Positions 1 to 11,616 of a stretch of 64,000 nt of DNA are shown here, one piece after another. The position numbers and the translations under genes were made by a program. Numbering within the stretch: the first letter of the stretch is position 1; each line of letters begins with the position of its first letter. This DNA is from Sanguinoderma infundibulare (lineage: Eukaryota > Basidiomycota > Agaricomycetes > Polyporales > Polyporaceae). The notes below the pieces were generated by a model that saw only the letters and a list, made by a program, of their open reading frames with translations, did not search any database and was not told the origin of the DNA. Where the stretch lies: positions 2,046,001-2,110,000 of the forward strand of contig JAVLRN010000003.1 of the NCBI GenBank assembly GCA_032821775.1. The letters are read 5' to 3'.

Positions 1-1670
1 TCGTCTCCACCACGGTCGACATTGCGTCACGCAAGAACCTTGCCCAGATCTCGAAGATGCTCACGCAGATCACGAGCGGTTCTGAGTTCGGAGAAGACGC
101 TCCAGCGTATCTCCCTGTCAACGATTACGTTCGCAAGACGATTACGTCCATCACATCATGGCTCCTGGAAGGTATGTCATTCCCTTCGAGCGTGTTCCAT
201 CCTTCAGCTGACATCTCCGTAGTTGCCAATGTCTCTGATGCTGAGACCGAGTTTCATGCTCACGAGTTCCTTGACGCGACCATTCAGCCAAGACCAATCT
301 GGATCTCCCCAAACGAGGTGTACTCGATGCACAGGTTCTTGTCTCAGCACCTCAACCAATTGGTGAGACTCCCGAACAGTGATTGTAAACATGATGGCTG
401 ATCCTGAAATGGAAGATCGCCACTAAGGATGACACCTTGCGTGTTATCTTGGTCGAGCTTGACGGTGTTCCCAACGTCGGCAATGATGAGCTGAACGAGG
501 CCCGGGATACCGCGATCGAGTTGCAGCTCACGAACCGCTTCGCACGTGTCAAAGGTAATTCTTGTATCATGCTCCAATGGTTATCTACTTACGGCCGGAT
601 TAGATCCACGAGCCGATGAGAAGGCGCTGTGGGTACAGGCAAAACGAGCGGTGCTTGCCATTCTTCGCGTGCAGCCGGCGAAGGACTTGGTCGAGTCACT
701 CATGCAGCCCGTCACGGACGAACACGAGTACGTTTGGGAAGGCATTTTGGAACAGATGGAGCGGGATATGATGCGTCATCAACGACGGATGCCGTCCACC
801 CACGGCGGAGATGGTGCTTACCGCCTCGAAGACATTCGATCGTGCGTAGTCTACTGCCTCCATGTGCCCCAATACTGACAGTGGTTTGGCATGTAGCATG
901 ACTTTCCGCGAGGTCAAGGCACATGCTATCTACTTCCTCCTCGAGTTGGAGAAGGGGGGCAAGATCACTCGTATGGACGGGTACCAGGGCATTCTCAACG
1001 CGATCGCTGGCGATGTTCGTAGCAAGAACCGCAGGAGAGTGCAACGCCTTCACGAGAAGGAGGGTATGGAAGACTCGCTCAAGCATCTGGCCGAGCGGAA
1101 GAAGTACTTCGAGGAGCAGATCAAGCAGTACCATGACTACGTCGAGACTGCCATGAACACTATGCAGCGTGGGAAAGGGTCAGTCTGCGCGTTGGTGTTG
1201 TCTTCCTCGACATTTCTGACAGTCCCTCTTAGCAAACGACGTCTCCTCCCGTTCACCCAACAGTACTTCCACATGCGCGAACTCCAAAAGGCTGGCAAGA
1301 TGCCTCAGTTCGGGTCCTTCAAGTACTCAGCACAGCGTTTCTACGACAAGGGCATCCTCCTTTCCATGGAGAACTACTCGCCTCGTCAATTCGACAAGCT
1401 CGATATCGTTCTCTCATCAAACGCGGTTGGAGTGTTCACCATCGAGATCTTCAACCACTCGCTTGGCATCACCAATCGTGTGGCTACTCAAGACATCAAG
1501 ATGGAAGACCTCTTGCAGGCACAGTTCGAAGATCGTGCTTCGTTATCCATGTTCAACGGCCTTGCGAAGTTCAACCTCAATCTATTGTTATGGCAGATTA
1601 ACAAGAAGTAAGCACGTTCTATCCTCCTGAAAGGGCTAGCTGACGCGTCCTCTGCAGGTTCTACCGCTAG
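1..1670 (+). CDS. RasGAP / IQGAP-type protein, C-terminal part (5' cut by window edge)
   Basis: The spliced reading frame enters at base 3 and ends at the TAG at 1668-1670. Introns by eye are 172-222, 363-427, 555-603, 842-896, 1179-1232 and 1608-1657, all GT-AG and frame-consistent. The last third is the RasGAP C-terminal domain shared by IQGAP proteins and fungal Gap1/Sar1. It has the motif YDKGILLSMEN, then the DLLQAQFEDRASLSMFNGLAKF stretch in pieces, and ends NKKFYR, very close to the usual NKKFY ending of the family. The preceding KKYFEEQIKQYHDYVE segment is helical, as in the family. The family stimulates Ras GTP hydrolysis or, for IQGAPs, scaffolds the cytokinetic ring. The catalytic GAP domain lies mostly upstream of the window, so I cannot choose between Gap1-type and Rng2/IQGAP-type. 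Confidence 0.85.
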
Positions 1671-1881
1671 TACCTCTGACTGTGTGCTTTGTTGCCTTTG
1701 CTTTCTGTTACGACGACCTTTTATGACTTTACGGCTAATATCCTACACGCGTAATTATTGTGGTGATTCCCATGCTCACTTGTACCCCTACGCAATACCA
1801 ACTCTCGCTGTATCATGACATCCGCTCTGTCCTGGGTCCCCGTTTGTTCGCAACTACTGCAATATATTCTCTGAACAGACT

Positions 1882-2330
1882 CCGTGGACGAGGCTGGCGA
1901 TACCGGCGTTCGCGCAGGAGGACCTGAACGTTTTGGAGAGCGTGGAGAAGGCGCATGCGAAGCTAAGCTTCAACGAGCGCGTGCGGACGCGGACGTGGAT
2001 GAACAGCCACGCCAAGTATTGGTCACTCGTGCTGGGCGACGGGGGGTGTACTTATGTATGCCGGTCGGGACGGGGTACAGGGAAAGGATTTAGGTGCGTG
2101 CTTTTTCGCCCGCGATGCTTTGTGCGCGTGTGCTAAGTATCGTTAGTTAGCTATAGCGCAATACGTGTCGAGGAGGCGGGCGGCGTCATCTCGCCGGACA
2201 GGTTGGGCGAGCCCCTGGGCGTTGGGCTCGGGCGGACGCTCGCGGAGAACTATGGGATCGTCGCCTGCGGCAAGGACGTGCGCCGGAAGGTGATCCCGGC
2301 AGGCGAAGGGGGAGGGGACGGCGCAGAGCT
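1882..2330 (+). pseudogene. Remnant of 3'(2'),5'-bisphosphate nucleotidase (HAL2/MET22 family), C-terminal piece
   Basis: Three short blocks in different frames match the second half of HAL2-type phosphatases in order. They are LESVEKAHAKLSFNERV with WMNSHAKYW (1915-2040 region), VYLCMPVGTGYRERI (about 2045-2092), and EEAGGVISPDRLGEPLG followed by GLGRTLAENYGIVACGK (about 2172-2275). The family removes the 3' phosphate from PAP and is sodium/lithium sensitive. The first frame break falls in a run of six G at 2041-2046; seven would restore the frame. The WDxAAG metal-binding motif expected after the ERI block is absent and a TAG stands there. No N-terminal half or start codon is visible upstream. 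I read this as a decayed partial copy; a functional parent gene should lie elsewhere. Confidence 0.72.
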
Positions 2331-3224
2331 AGCTTTAGAGTGTAGATGGTCTGGAACTGCACCTCTAGATCGATGTTGCATGCGTTCCAGCGAATATGAA
2401 TACTGTCAGTCCAAGAGACTGGACGAGATCGATCGTTGGTTACATCGCCGTTTGCTAGCCACCGTCACGGTGCCGTGAAGCCTCGTTTCGAGGAGGCTGG
2501 TTTACCTTAGGCTAACTGGGCCGAATGTGAATACTAGCGGGTACATAATTCCCCACTTGGCGCCGCCAGCCTTCACCTTGTCTTGTTCCGTCTCCTGTTC
2601 TTCATCTTGGCTTTGGTCCATGGCAAGTGGTCGTAGTCCGGCTAGAGGTACGTGCATTTCTTTCTGTTGTGGGTTTCGGCTTCAAGGTGAGTGGTTTCTT
2701 TTCGGTTTCGGCCTTGAGGTACGTGGCTTTCTTTCTTCGGTTTCGGGGTAGGAAGTCCTGTAGCTCTTGGTAGTGATGTTCCCGAGGGAGGGACCTCGGT
2801 CCTGGCGCATACCTTTTCGTGGTCCTCGGGATAAGTACCTTCCCGCTCGCTGTCTTCGGGCACGCCTGAGGGCGGCGAGCGGGCGGGGAAACCAAAATGC
2901 GCTGTCTCGGTTTCGATAACTGGCTTACGACTCGGAGTGCTTGTCCTGACTGGCAATAAGTAACCTGTACTTGGTCGCTCCCATGCCCAACGTGGCGATG
3001 TGATTGTCGCCGTAGTGGTAGCCTCCAGAATGGCAGAATCATCTGCCACTTCCCTGAAAACGGTGGAATCTGGGCTCGTCTGTTACGGACCCCGTTCATG
3101 TGGCTCTGTTGAAACCAGGAAAAATTCGCCGACGCATGACGCATTCAGTTCCCCCCCATCATACTGGTAAATATGCATCTAAAATTGGAGTCGGGTGTCG
3201 TACTGTTCGTGATCTTCTTTCCAA
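2331..3224. other. Region without a recognised gene
   Basis: No family is recognisable on either strand. The stretch 2620-2760 contains short imperfect repeats of a ggtttcgg...aaggtgagtgg / gaggtacgtgg type that keep a minus-strand frame open with a low-complexity Lys/Thr/Glu-rich translation. I treat that as a by-product of the repeats. From about 3072 the sequence is homologous to about 6668 onward and belongs to the 3' flank of the tandem duplication. Confidence 0.5.
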
Positions 3225-6200
3225 TCATAGCGCAAAGCGGAAGTCAGGATGCCGGTCTCCGATGGGTGCGCGGGTCTTCCCCGAGTTCCACAGCATCTGG
3301 TACTTCACCAGGTTGTCCTGCCTGCGGCCTTCCGCACGGGCCTTGTTCTCCCGCACGCAGTACATCCTAACGATCCACACAGCGTAAGTAGGCGACTGAT
3401 GCAAGCAAACAAAATCAGACCAGAACTTACACATTGCACAGAGTAGCGAGCCATGCAAGGGACACAAAGCCAAGGGTGACGCTATGGCCGCGGACGTATG
3501 TCGGAGCTTGAGAAGAGTCGTAAATGAATGTGGCGACGAAACCGCTGGAAAACGCTTCGTGAGAGCCCGCCCCGACGTCGGTACCGGATGAATCAATACG
3601 ATGCGTACCCGCAGTTGGCGAGGGCGAGCTGGAGGGCGACCGTGGTCGCTTTCTTGTAGTATCCGGCGCTGTTGTTTGGCAGGATGGATAGAATGCACGG
3701 TCCGCAGGGATAGCTGGGCTCTTCTCGTCAGTAGCCTGCGTAACACGATGCCCTTGGATAGGACCCTACATTCCTGCTGCCATCAAGAACACTATTTGAA
3801 CATGTTAGCCGGCTCCCTCGAGGAGAAGAGTTGAATACGTGCCTGCGGCATACCGTTCAACGTTGTTCTATACGCCCAGCCCTGTGAGCATAGGACATTA
3901 CAGCGAAGTCCAAAACTATACCTTTGCGGCGATAGCAAGACTATATCCTGAATGTTATGTCAGCCGAAGCTACGGGCGATGAATTGATGTTGCTTCAGCC
4001 CTAAAACACTCGCCTGCAATGCTGATTGGCAAGAAAATGAGGATGAAGGGTCCTCTCCATTTGAGCTTGTCACTGGCGATTGCTACTATAACTGTCAATA
4101 CCACAGCAGGAACGTATGGCGGAACTAGAATGCAACAACCTCAGCTGAGGGATCCACAACCTCCGTGGGACTGTAGGACTGACCGGTGTGGAGTTGAGCC
4201 TCGCCCCCAGAGTATCCAAGTCCCGCAACAATAGTGGGGCTATAGAAGGCGTCAAGACCGATCGTTCTGAAAACCACACTTGAAACGTACAGGAATAGCG
4301 AGAACGAATATACGCTCACGATGATGCCAACAAACGCTACGCCTGTCATCCAAACTTGAGGATCCTTGATACCTGAGCGACAGAATCCTACTTTGGGCCC
4401 GATTACGCTAGATGATGGTTGAACCTGCGTACCTCGAACGACTTCGCCCCACTCGAACTGTTCGTCTTCTGATTGGACTACCATAGACACAGCCATCCTG
4501 AATTCGCCTGGCTTCCCTGGGTCTGCATTCTCACTCGTGGTGTGCTTGGAAGGCGCAAAAGGCGGCGGGGGAACGTTCACGCCGAATGGCGTGCGCAGAC
4601 GGTTTACTAGTACATAGTGTGCGGTGAGGCTGCCGCGACGGTACGGCGAAATACATCAGAGACTTACATGCAAACTCCCGCTCTTCCTCCGTGAAGAACC
4701 TCGCCGACTGAATATCCGCAGGCAAGAAGAGCATTGACGTGAGTGCGATAACGACCGTGGCAATGCCTTCGAGGATGAATATCCATCTCCAGCCAGACTG
4801 GCCTGCGATGCCATCCATCTTGATGATCGCAGTCGCTAGCAGACCTAGAATTACACTCAGTACTGGGGAAATCACGGCAACGTTTGATACGCGGGATACA
4901 TACCCCCCAAAGCCCCAGCTAAAGAGGCAGAGGCAAAGAAGATGCCGACACTATGGAAGCTCAACCGTTCAGGAACATCTCAAACCAGTCAAAACGCTTC
5001 GAGTCTCTCACCGCTGCTGCAGTTCATTCGGCTTGTAAAGAGTGCTCAGATAGAGTATCTAGGATTTTTCATTAGAACATCGTGTCCTAATAATGTCCGA
5101 GTGAACTCACGATACCGGGCAGGAGGCCGCCTTCACACAGCCCGAGGAAGAACCGGATGGCCAGCAGGCCGCTGTAGTTCTGCACCAGACCGCTCAATAC
5201 GGTTACTATTCCCCAAAGGGTGGCAAGGAACAGGAGCCATCTACTAGGTTTGAATCTTTTGAGCACCCAATTTGAGGCTGAAGAGAACGTGAGTATTTCG
5301 CGACGAAAATGAAAAGGGACCCCGCTCACGTAGCTCGACAAGGATATACGACACATAATAGACTGCGATTCCAATGATTAACACAAGGATGGTATTGGAA
5401 GTTATGCTCCGAACACGTACTGGCAAGGGCCGTGTTGAATTCCGTTCCCCGTAGATGAGTGTCCCGTTCTAACCCAGCGATCCTTTGCCCAATGTAGCTC
5501 ATCGCCGTCTGATTTCGATTGTCAACAACGCTTACCTCGCATTCCCTACATTTGTCCTGTCAATGAAGTTGGCCAGCCAGAGCTGTTATGCACCAGGATG
5601 AGTTACGCTACAGTCAATGATAAACCTAAGCTAACGCACGAAAGCCAAGGGCGGCAGGACGTGCATATCCAACTTCCACAAGATGCGACGCGTGAGAATC
5701 CGCTCGGGTTGCTTCATATCTTCCGTGGACATGATGGCGGAACGGAAACCACTCAAGGCGGCTTGTCGACCAGGGACGTCCAGACGATCAAAGGCGAGGA
5801 AGCCTACGGAGAAAGAGATGAGGGAAGAGGACCGACCGCCGGCCATCACTGTCGACCCCACGACTTTTGTGCGACCTGTTGCCGCCGGTCTAAAGTTTTT
5901 GGCCACGTCAGGTAATTAGGCACGGATCCCAGGGCTATCTCGTCGTCCAGCTCGGGGGCATGGGGAGAAGCGCTATGACTCCGAGAGTGACCGGGTTAGG
6001 TCACAAGTGCGGGTTTATCGCGATGTTAGCGAACGTAAACTATCCCTGCTGGGCGTTACACGACTAGCTCACCTATTCTGGGATCTCAGCTGACCACGGT
6101 GGCAGTCGCCACACGGAGAATGGGTGAAGATTGGTTGTGCGCAGGCTTCAAGGGTTCGGAGGCGACGACGCGCGCAACGGTTGATACAAACGCCACGATT

Positions 6201-6385
6201 GCGGCGACTGCATTCGACCGAGTGTTCGAGTTGTCGCTGAGCATTCTGTAGAGCTAGATTGCACTCGATATTCACGCGGATCAGCGCGATAGGCCTGGTA
6301 CAGTCGGCCCTTCATGGGGCAACAAGAACACGCTCGTTCGCTCGTGCTATGGCAAGCTGAAGAGGTCGCATAGTATCCCATGATT
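3072..6385. repeat. Tandem direct duplication, unit A
   Basis: This segment is homologous in the same orientation to 6668-9960. Homology covers the 3' flank (tacggaccccgttcatgtgg at about 3083 and about 6683), the whole MFS gene, and some 600 bp of upstream sequence. The upstream match shows as gttagcgaacgtaaacta at about 6024 and about 9595. Boundaries are by eye and could be off by about 50 bp. I saw no terminal repeats or transposase at the junctions, so unequal crossover is the simplest origin. Confidence 0.75.
3225..5732 (-). CDS. MFS transporter, anion:cation symporter (allantoate/nicotinate permease-like) family, copy A
   Basis: The start chosen is the ATG at 5730-5732 (MSTEDMKQPERIL); the stop is at 3225-3227. 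Spliced exons give the ACS-family order: RRILWKLDMHVLPPLAF, LWLANFIDRTN (TM1/loop), YYVSYILVELPSNWVLK, RFFLGLCEGGLLPG (the family's TM4 signature), the GLLATAIIKMDGIAG segment, GWRWIFILEGI, then the C-terminal half with VWMTGVAFVGI, NNSAGYYKKATTVALQ and ending HPDFRFAL. About 12 membrane segments are expected, in the plasma membrane, importing small organic anions such as allantoate, nicotinate or related vitamins; the substrate cannot be read. Two introns use GC donors (3948-4013 and 3792-3842) and are needed to keep frame. I saw no clear lesion, so it is probably functional. Its sister is at 6809-9309. Confidence 0.82.
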
Positions 6386-6667
6386 TAAAAACCCATCATA
6401 GTTGGGATGGCGTGACTAAATGTCAAGAAGAGGCCCCAAGGTTAATCTGCTCACCAAAATACACATTCCTCAAGCCGGGCAGTGCATGCCAGCTAGGAGG
6501 ATCGGAGTATGTGCTGGCGGAGAAGAATAGTGGTAGGAGTCAGTGTTTATGTAGGGGCACCTGAGATTCAGCAAAAGCGCCATATAGTGATAAGCGCACT
6601 GCCACACCGCCTACCTCGCTCAAACTTTGGTTGCTAGTTACTGATCAGGAAGTTTCGTGCATAAATC

Positions 6668-9600
6668 TGGAAGAGTCCATTACGGACCCCGTTCATGTGG
6701 GTCTGTTGAACCTGAGAAACTTCGCGGATCATACATGTATCTGGTAAAAGTACACCTAAAGTTGGAGCCGGGTCTCGCCGCACTGCCAGTTCGTGGTCTT
6801 CGCTCCGATCACAGCGTAAAGCGGAAGTCAGGATGCCGGTCTCCTATGGGCGCGCGGGTCTGCCCCGAGTTCCACAGCATCCGGTACTTCACCAGGTTGT
6901 CCTGCCTGCGGCCTTCCGCGCGGGCCTTGTTCTCCCACACGCAGTACATTCTGATGATTTCGACGGGGTGAATACGCGGTTGACGTATTGAGCGAGATTT
7001 AGAAGCGAGAGCTTACACGTTGCAAAGCATAGCGAGCCACGCGAGGCATACGAAGCCGAGGGTAACGCTATGGCCGCGGACGTATGTCGGAGCTTGAGAA
7101 GAGTCGTAAATGAATGTGGCGACGAAACCACTGAAGAACGCTGCGTGAGAGCCGGTCCCAATATGGCACCGAAGGAACCAATACAATACATACCCGCAAT
7201 TCGCGAGGGCGAGCTGGAGGGCGACCGTGGTCGCTTTCTTGTAGTGTCCGGCGCTGTTGTTTGGCAGGATGGATAGGATGCACGGTCCACAGGGGTATCT
7301 GGGTGGTTCTCGTCAGTAGGAGGCGTACCGCGATGCGCTTGGACAAGGGTGACCTACATTCCCGCCGCCATCAGGAACACTGTTGTAACGTGTTAGCGTG
7401 TTGCCTCGAGGGGGAGGATTGAGTACATGCCTGCAGCATACCGCTCAACATTGTTCTATACGTCCAATCACGTAAGCATATTACATCAAATTGAAGCCAA
7501 ATTCTACCTTTGCGACAATCGCAAGAATATATCCTGATCGGTATGTCAGCCCAAGCTACGCGGGACGACGCTTCAGCCCTAAAACACTCGCCTGCGATGC
7601 TGACGGGCAAGAACATGAGGATGAAAGGTCCCCTCCATTTGAGCTTATCACTGGCGACTGCTACCATGACCGTCAAGACCGCAGCAGGAACGTATGGCGG
7701 AACTGAAATGACACTGTATGAGCTGAGCGGTACAAAGCCTCTGCGATGCCTTGCGGACTGACCGGTGTGGAGCTGAGCCTGGCCTCCAGAGTATCCCAGT
7801 CCCGCAACAATAGTAGGTCTAGAGAAGGGGTCAAAACCGACTACTCTCAAAACAATAGTGAAAACTTACAAAAACAGCGAAAACGAGTACAAGCTTACGA
7901 TGATGCCCAGATACGCGACGGCTGTCATCCAAACTTGAGGGTCCTTGATGCCTGAGCTCTTCACATCAGAATCCCTGCTTGGAACCGGATTGTGATGGAT
8001 GGATAAAGCTGCGTACCTCGAACGACTTCGCCCCACTCGAACTGTTCATCGTCTGTGTAGACTACCATGGACGCATCCGGGTGCAGCTCCATCCTGACTT
8101 CGCTGGGTTTCTCAGGGTCGGTATATCCCCGCATGATACGCTGCTCTGAAAGCGGCGCGGTAGTGGTCATGCCAAATGGCGTGCGCAGACGGTTTACTAG
8201 TGCATAGTGTGCGGTGAGACTGCCGCGACGGTACGGCGAAATACATCAGAGACTTACATGCAAACTCCCGCTCTTCGTCCGTGAAGAACCTCGCTGACTG
8301 AATATCCGCAGGCAAGAAGAGCATCGACGTGAGTGCGATAACGATCGTGGCAATGCCCTCGAGGATGAATATCCATCTCCAGCCAGATTGGCCTGCGATG
8401 CCATCCATCTTGATGATCGCAGTTGCCAACAGACCTAGATTTACACTCAGTTGGGAGAGATGTACGAGAACGTTTGATACGTGGAATACATACCCCCGAA
8501 AGCCCCAGATAAAGAAGCAGAGGCATAGAAGATGCCAACGCTATGGAAGCTCAACGTTCAGGAACATTTCAAATCAGCCAAACGGCTTTCTCACCGCTGC
8601 TGCAGTTCATGTGGCTTGTAAAGCGTGCTCAGATAGAGCATCTGGGTTTCATTAGAACGCCGTGTCTAATAATGTCCGAGGGTGAACTCACGATACCCGG
8701 CAGGAGGCCGCCTTCACACAGCCCGAGGAAGAACCGGATGGCCAGCAGGCCACTGTAGTTCTGCACCAGACCGCTCAATGTGGTCACTGTTCCCCAAATC
8801 GCGACAAGGAACGGGAGCCATCTGCTGGGTTTGAGTTTCTTGAGCACCCAATTTGAGGCTGCACAGAACGTGAGTGCTTCGACACGGGGACGAAAAGAGG
8901 TCGCGCTCACGTAGCTCGACAAGAATATACGAGACATAGAAGACTGCAGCGTCCACAATGAGCACCAGAATATCAACAGTTGTGTTGCAACCACGTACTC
9001 GCGAGGGCAGTGTTGAATTCCTTGCCCTGTAGATGGGTGTCTCGTTCCAACCCAGCAATCCTTCGCTCCATGTCACTCATCGCCTTCTCATTGCATTGTC
9101 ATGATAACATACCTCGCATTCCCGATATTTGTCCTGTCAATGAAGTTGGCCAGCCAAAGCTGTTGTGCGCCACGAATGAGTTTCACTACAACCAACGGTA
9201 AAATCGGCCAACGCACGAAAGCCAAGGGTGGCAGAACGTGGATATCCAACTTCCACAAGATGCGACGCGTGAGCTTCCGCTCGTGTTGCTTCACCTCTTC
9301 CGTAGACATAATGAAGGGGCGATAACCTTGCAAGGAGTTCTGTCAAACCAGGAGCGTTTGGCAGACGAAACCTAGGAAGAAAGAGATGGGGAAGAGGACG
9401 CACCGCCAGTCATCACTATCGACCCCACGACTTTTGTACGGCCTGCTGCCGTCCGTCTAAACTTTTCGGCCGCGTCAGGTAATTAGGCACGAATCCCATG
9501 GCTATCTCGTCATCTAGCTCGCGGGCATAGGGGAGCAGCGCCATGACTCTGGGGAGTAGGTCACAAGTGCGGGGAAAGGATCTTGATCCCGATGTTAGCG

Positions 9601-9960
9601 AACGTAAACTATTCCCTGCTGGGCGTTACACGACGAGTTCACCTATTCTAGGAGTTCAGCTGACCACGGTGGGAGTCAGACGAAACGCCACGCGGAGAAT
9701 TGGCGAAGATTGGTCGTGCGCAGACTTCGGAAGCGGCGATGCGCGCACAGAAGATGGTACAAACGCCGCGATTATGGCAACGCGGCATTCGACCCAGTCT
9801 TCCAAGTAGTGACTTATTGTCGCTGAGCATTCCATAGGGCTAGATTTCACTTGATATTTACGCCGATTGACGTGGCATGTCCGGTACAGTTGGCCCTTCA
9901 CAGGGCGACAAGAACACCCTCCGCGTTACAAGCTGAGGTCCCATGATGGTACCCCATAGT
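6668..9960. repeat. Tandem direct duplication, unit B
   Basis: Partner of unit A, containing MFS copy B and its upstream region. The upstream piece 9400-9960 keeps blocks in common with 5830-6385, including tggctatctcgtcatc-like and accacggtgg-like words. Each transporter therefore has its own duplicated promoter. Between the units, about 6386-6667 is unique sequence with no gene visible. Confidence 0.75.
6809..9309 (-). CDS. MFS transporter, anion:cation symporter (allantoate/nicotinate permease-like) family, copy B
   Basis: The start is the ATG at 9307-9309 (MSTEEVKQHERK) and the stop is at 6809-6811. Exon order and content parallel copy A: LDIHVLPPLAF, LWLANFIDRTNIGNAR, FYVSYILVELPSN, RFFLGLCEGGLLPG, GWRWIFILEGIATIVI, VWMTAVAYLGIIVS, PPYVPAAVLTVMVA, NNVERYAAVFLMAAG, LPNNSAGHYKKATT, and the end HPDFRFTL. 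The protein should be a 12-TM plasma-membrane importer of the ACS/DAL5-like group. Introns 7534-7591 and 7380-7440 use GC donors, matching copy A exactly in position. No frameshift or stop was found. Divergence from copy A is scattered over exons and introns, so the duplication is not very recent. An upstream ATG at 9331-9333 would add eight residues; I prefer 9309 because copy A starts at the same place. Confidence 0.84.
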
Positions 9961-10488
9961 AATCTATCGCACTTTAGGGCGGTGAGACCAGTTGTCACCA
10001 GGAAGAACCTCCCAAGGTGAATGTGCTCACCAGTGTACTTAGCCGATAGTGCATGATTGTGCTATTTGCAGAGATGACCAGCACGAACAGGCTTGTCGGT
10101 AGTGTCACTTATGTGAAAAGGTCGCAACCCTCCGGGGCGCGCAGCGCCGCGAGTCCCGCTGGCAGCTCTTCGGCTTAGGCGCTGAAAGTTATTGATAGGC
10201 ACAACTTCAAATTCATGACATAGATCATCGTTGTAAAACGAGTATGGTACGGGAATAGAGTACAAATGTATGGTTCGAAAAGGGGTTGAGAACCGCTTCG
10301 AGCCAGCTATGTAGAATGTGCGATATACTAAAACGTACAAGGCGTTGCTGCACCGTTTGCAAACACGCCGAGAATAGATGTGAAAAACGGTCCGTTATAG
10401 TCCACGGCTAAGTCGGCCCCAGTCCGGGAGAGCTTCGAGAGTCCTTGAGCCGAGACAAGCGTGAGTGGAAGACGTCACGACACAACGT
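9310..10488. other. Intergenic: promoter side of MFS copy B and 3' side of the peroxidase gene
   Basis: The first 650 bp belong to duplication unit B. From 9961 to 10488 no frame shows a recognisable domain. The peroxidase stop lies at 10489-10491, so this end is its 3' flank. I see no RNA gene or mobile element here. Confidence 0.5.
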
Positions 10489-11275
10489 TCACAAACCACT
10501 CTTGCCCGACGAGACGATCTCCGTCTCCAGCGTAGAGATATGCTTGACGTGCTCGACGAGCGCAGCGAGCCCGATCTCACGCAGCGGGCGGTCCCATCCC
10601 TCCGGCAGCCTCTCTTGCCCGAGCCATTCCTCGAGGAACGCCTTCGGCACGACAAGCTCATCTCCCTCGGCATGATTTCCGGAACCGCTTTCGGAGCCAG
10701 GTGTGATGCCGAAGACCTGATAGATGAGGTCCAACTCGCCTTTGGACACATAGGCGGGCACCGCGGCTAGTGGTCTCGAGGCAGCGTGGCGCCGGACTTG
10801 TGCCCTGCAGAGGTCACGGAGGGAAAGGTGGTTTGAGTCAGACGTGTCGAGGAGCTGGCGGACGAGGTTGGGATCAACCGTTGTCGGAGCGAAGGTTTGT
10901 CCTGCGGCGGCGTCGTCGTGGACGAGGGAGCCGTCATGCTCTATGACGTTGTGTTTCGCCAGCTCGTGAAGATCGAGCTTCAGCGACAGGCCATCCCAAT
11001 GGCCACACTTCGCTGCCCCTCCATATGCGAGTATCGTGGCGAAAGTCCAGGAAAGACCGTACACTTGCTGGATGGCAGCAACGAGTTGTGACGGGGTCAA
11101 GTTCCGCCCATCGTGTGGACTGTGTACCAACGGTGAGAAGACCGAATCGGGATTGCTGGGAACTTGCATGGACTCACAGGTAGCCATGGTTGGCGAGTGC
11201 GTTGAGAGCGGGGCAAGGGGAACGGCTGTCATCAAGACTCGCCGGAAGGAAGGGGTGGCTGTTGTCAATGGGCAT
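10489..11275 (-). CDS. Heme-thiolate peroxidase, chloroperoxidase type (Peroxidase_2 family)
   Basis: The start is the ATG at 11273-11275 (MPIDNSHPFLPAS) and the stop at 10489-10491. One intron, 11120-11177, joins ANHGYL to PHDGRN. The N-terminal block PCPALNALANHGYLPHDGRN holds the cysteine of the PCP motif that serves as axial heme ligand. About 85 residues on is EHDGSLVHDD, the EHD triad whose Glu acts as acid-base catalyst and whose Asp lies near the manganese site in chloroperoxidases (unspecific peroxygenases of the long type usually carry EGD with an Arg). Length is about 240 residues. No signal peptide precedes the PCP block, so a short intracellular form is likely, like the sterigmatocystin-cluster peroxidase. 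The reaction would be H2O2-dependent halogenation, oxidation or oxygen insertion; the substrate is unknown. It lies next to the tandem MFS genes. Confidence 0.88.
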
Positions 11276-11616
11276 GGCGATCGTGAATAGAATGGTGGGT
11301 ATGCGGATGATGCGCAAGCAGCAGCTGGCGGGGTCACTTATAGGTACCTGAGACGGGCCCACACCCACAAGAAACTTTTCCCACGCCACGCCGCCTCCAA
11401 ACCACTTTCTTACATCACGACACAAAGGCGTTGGACTTGAAGCTTGATCCTTGCACCGCTCTATGTCCTTGGGGCCGACGCCCCAAGGGCACAAATCGGT
11501 TATGTCACCTGCAACAGCGGCGGATTAGATCCATTTGGGCGTTGCGCACTACGGATCATCCATCATGAACAACAGAAGTGCCTGGCCATTGAATAAAACC
11601 CCTTGTACAGGGAATG

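Noticed and set aside
2602..3144. Minus-strand open frame of 180 codons
   Set aside because: Low-complexity translation from short imperfect repeats, with no recognisable family.
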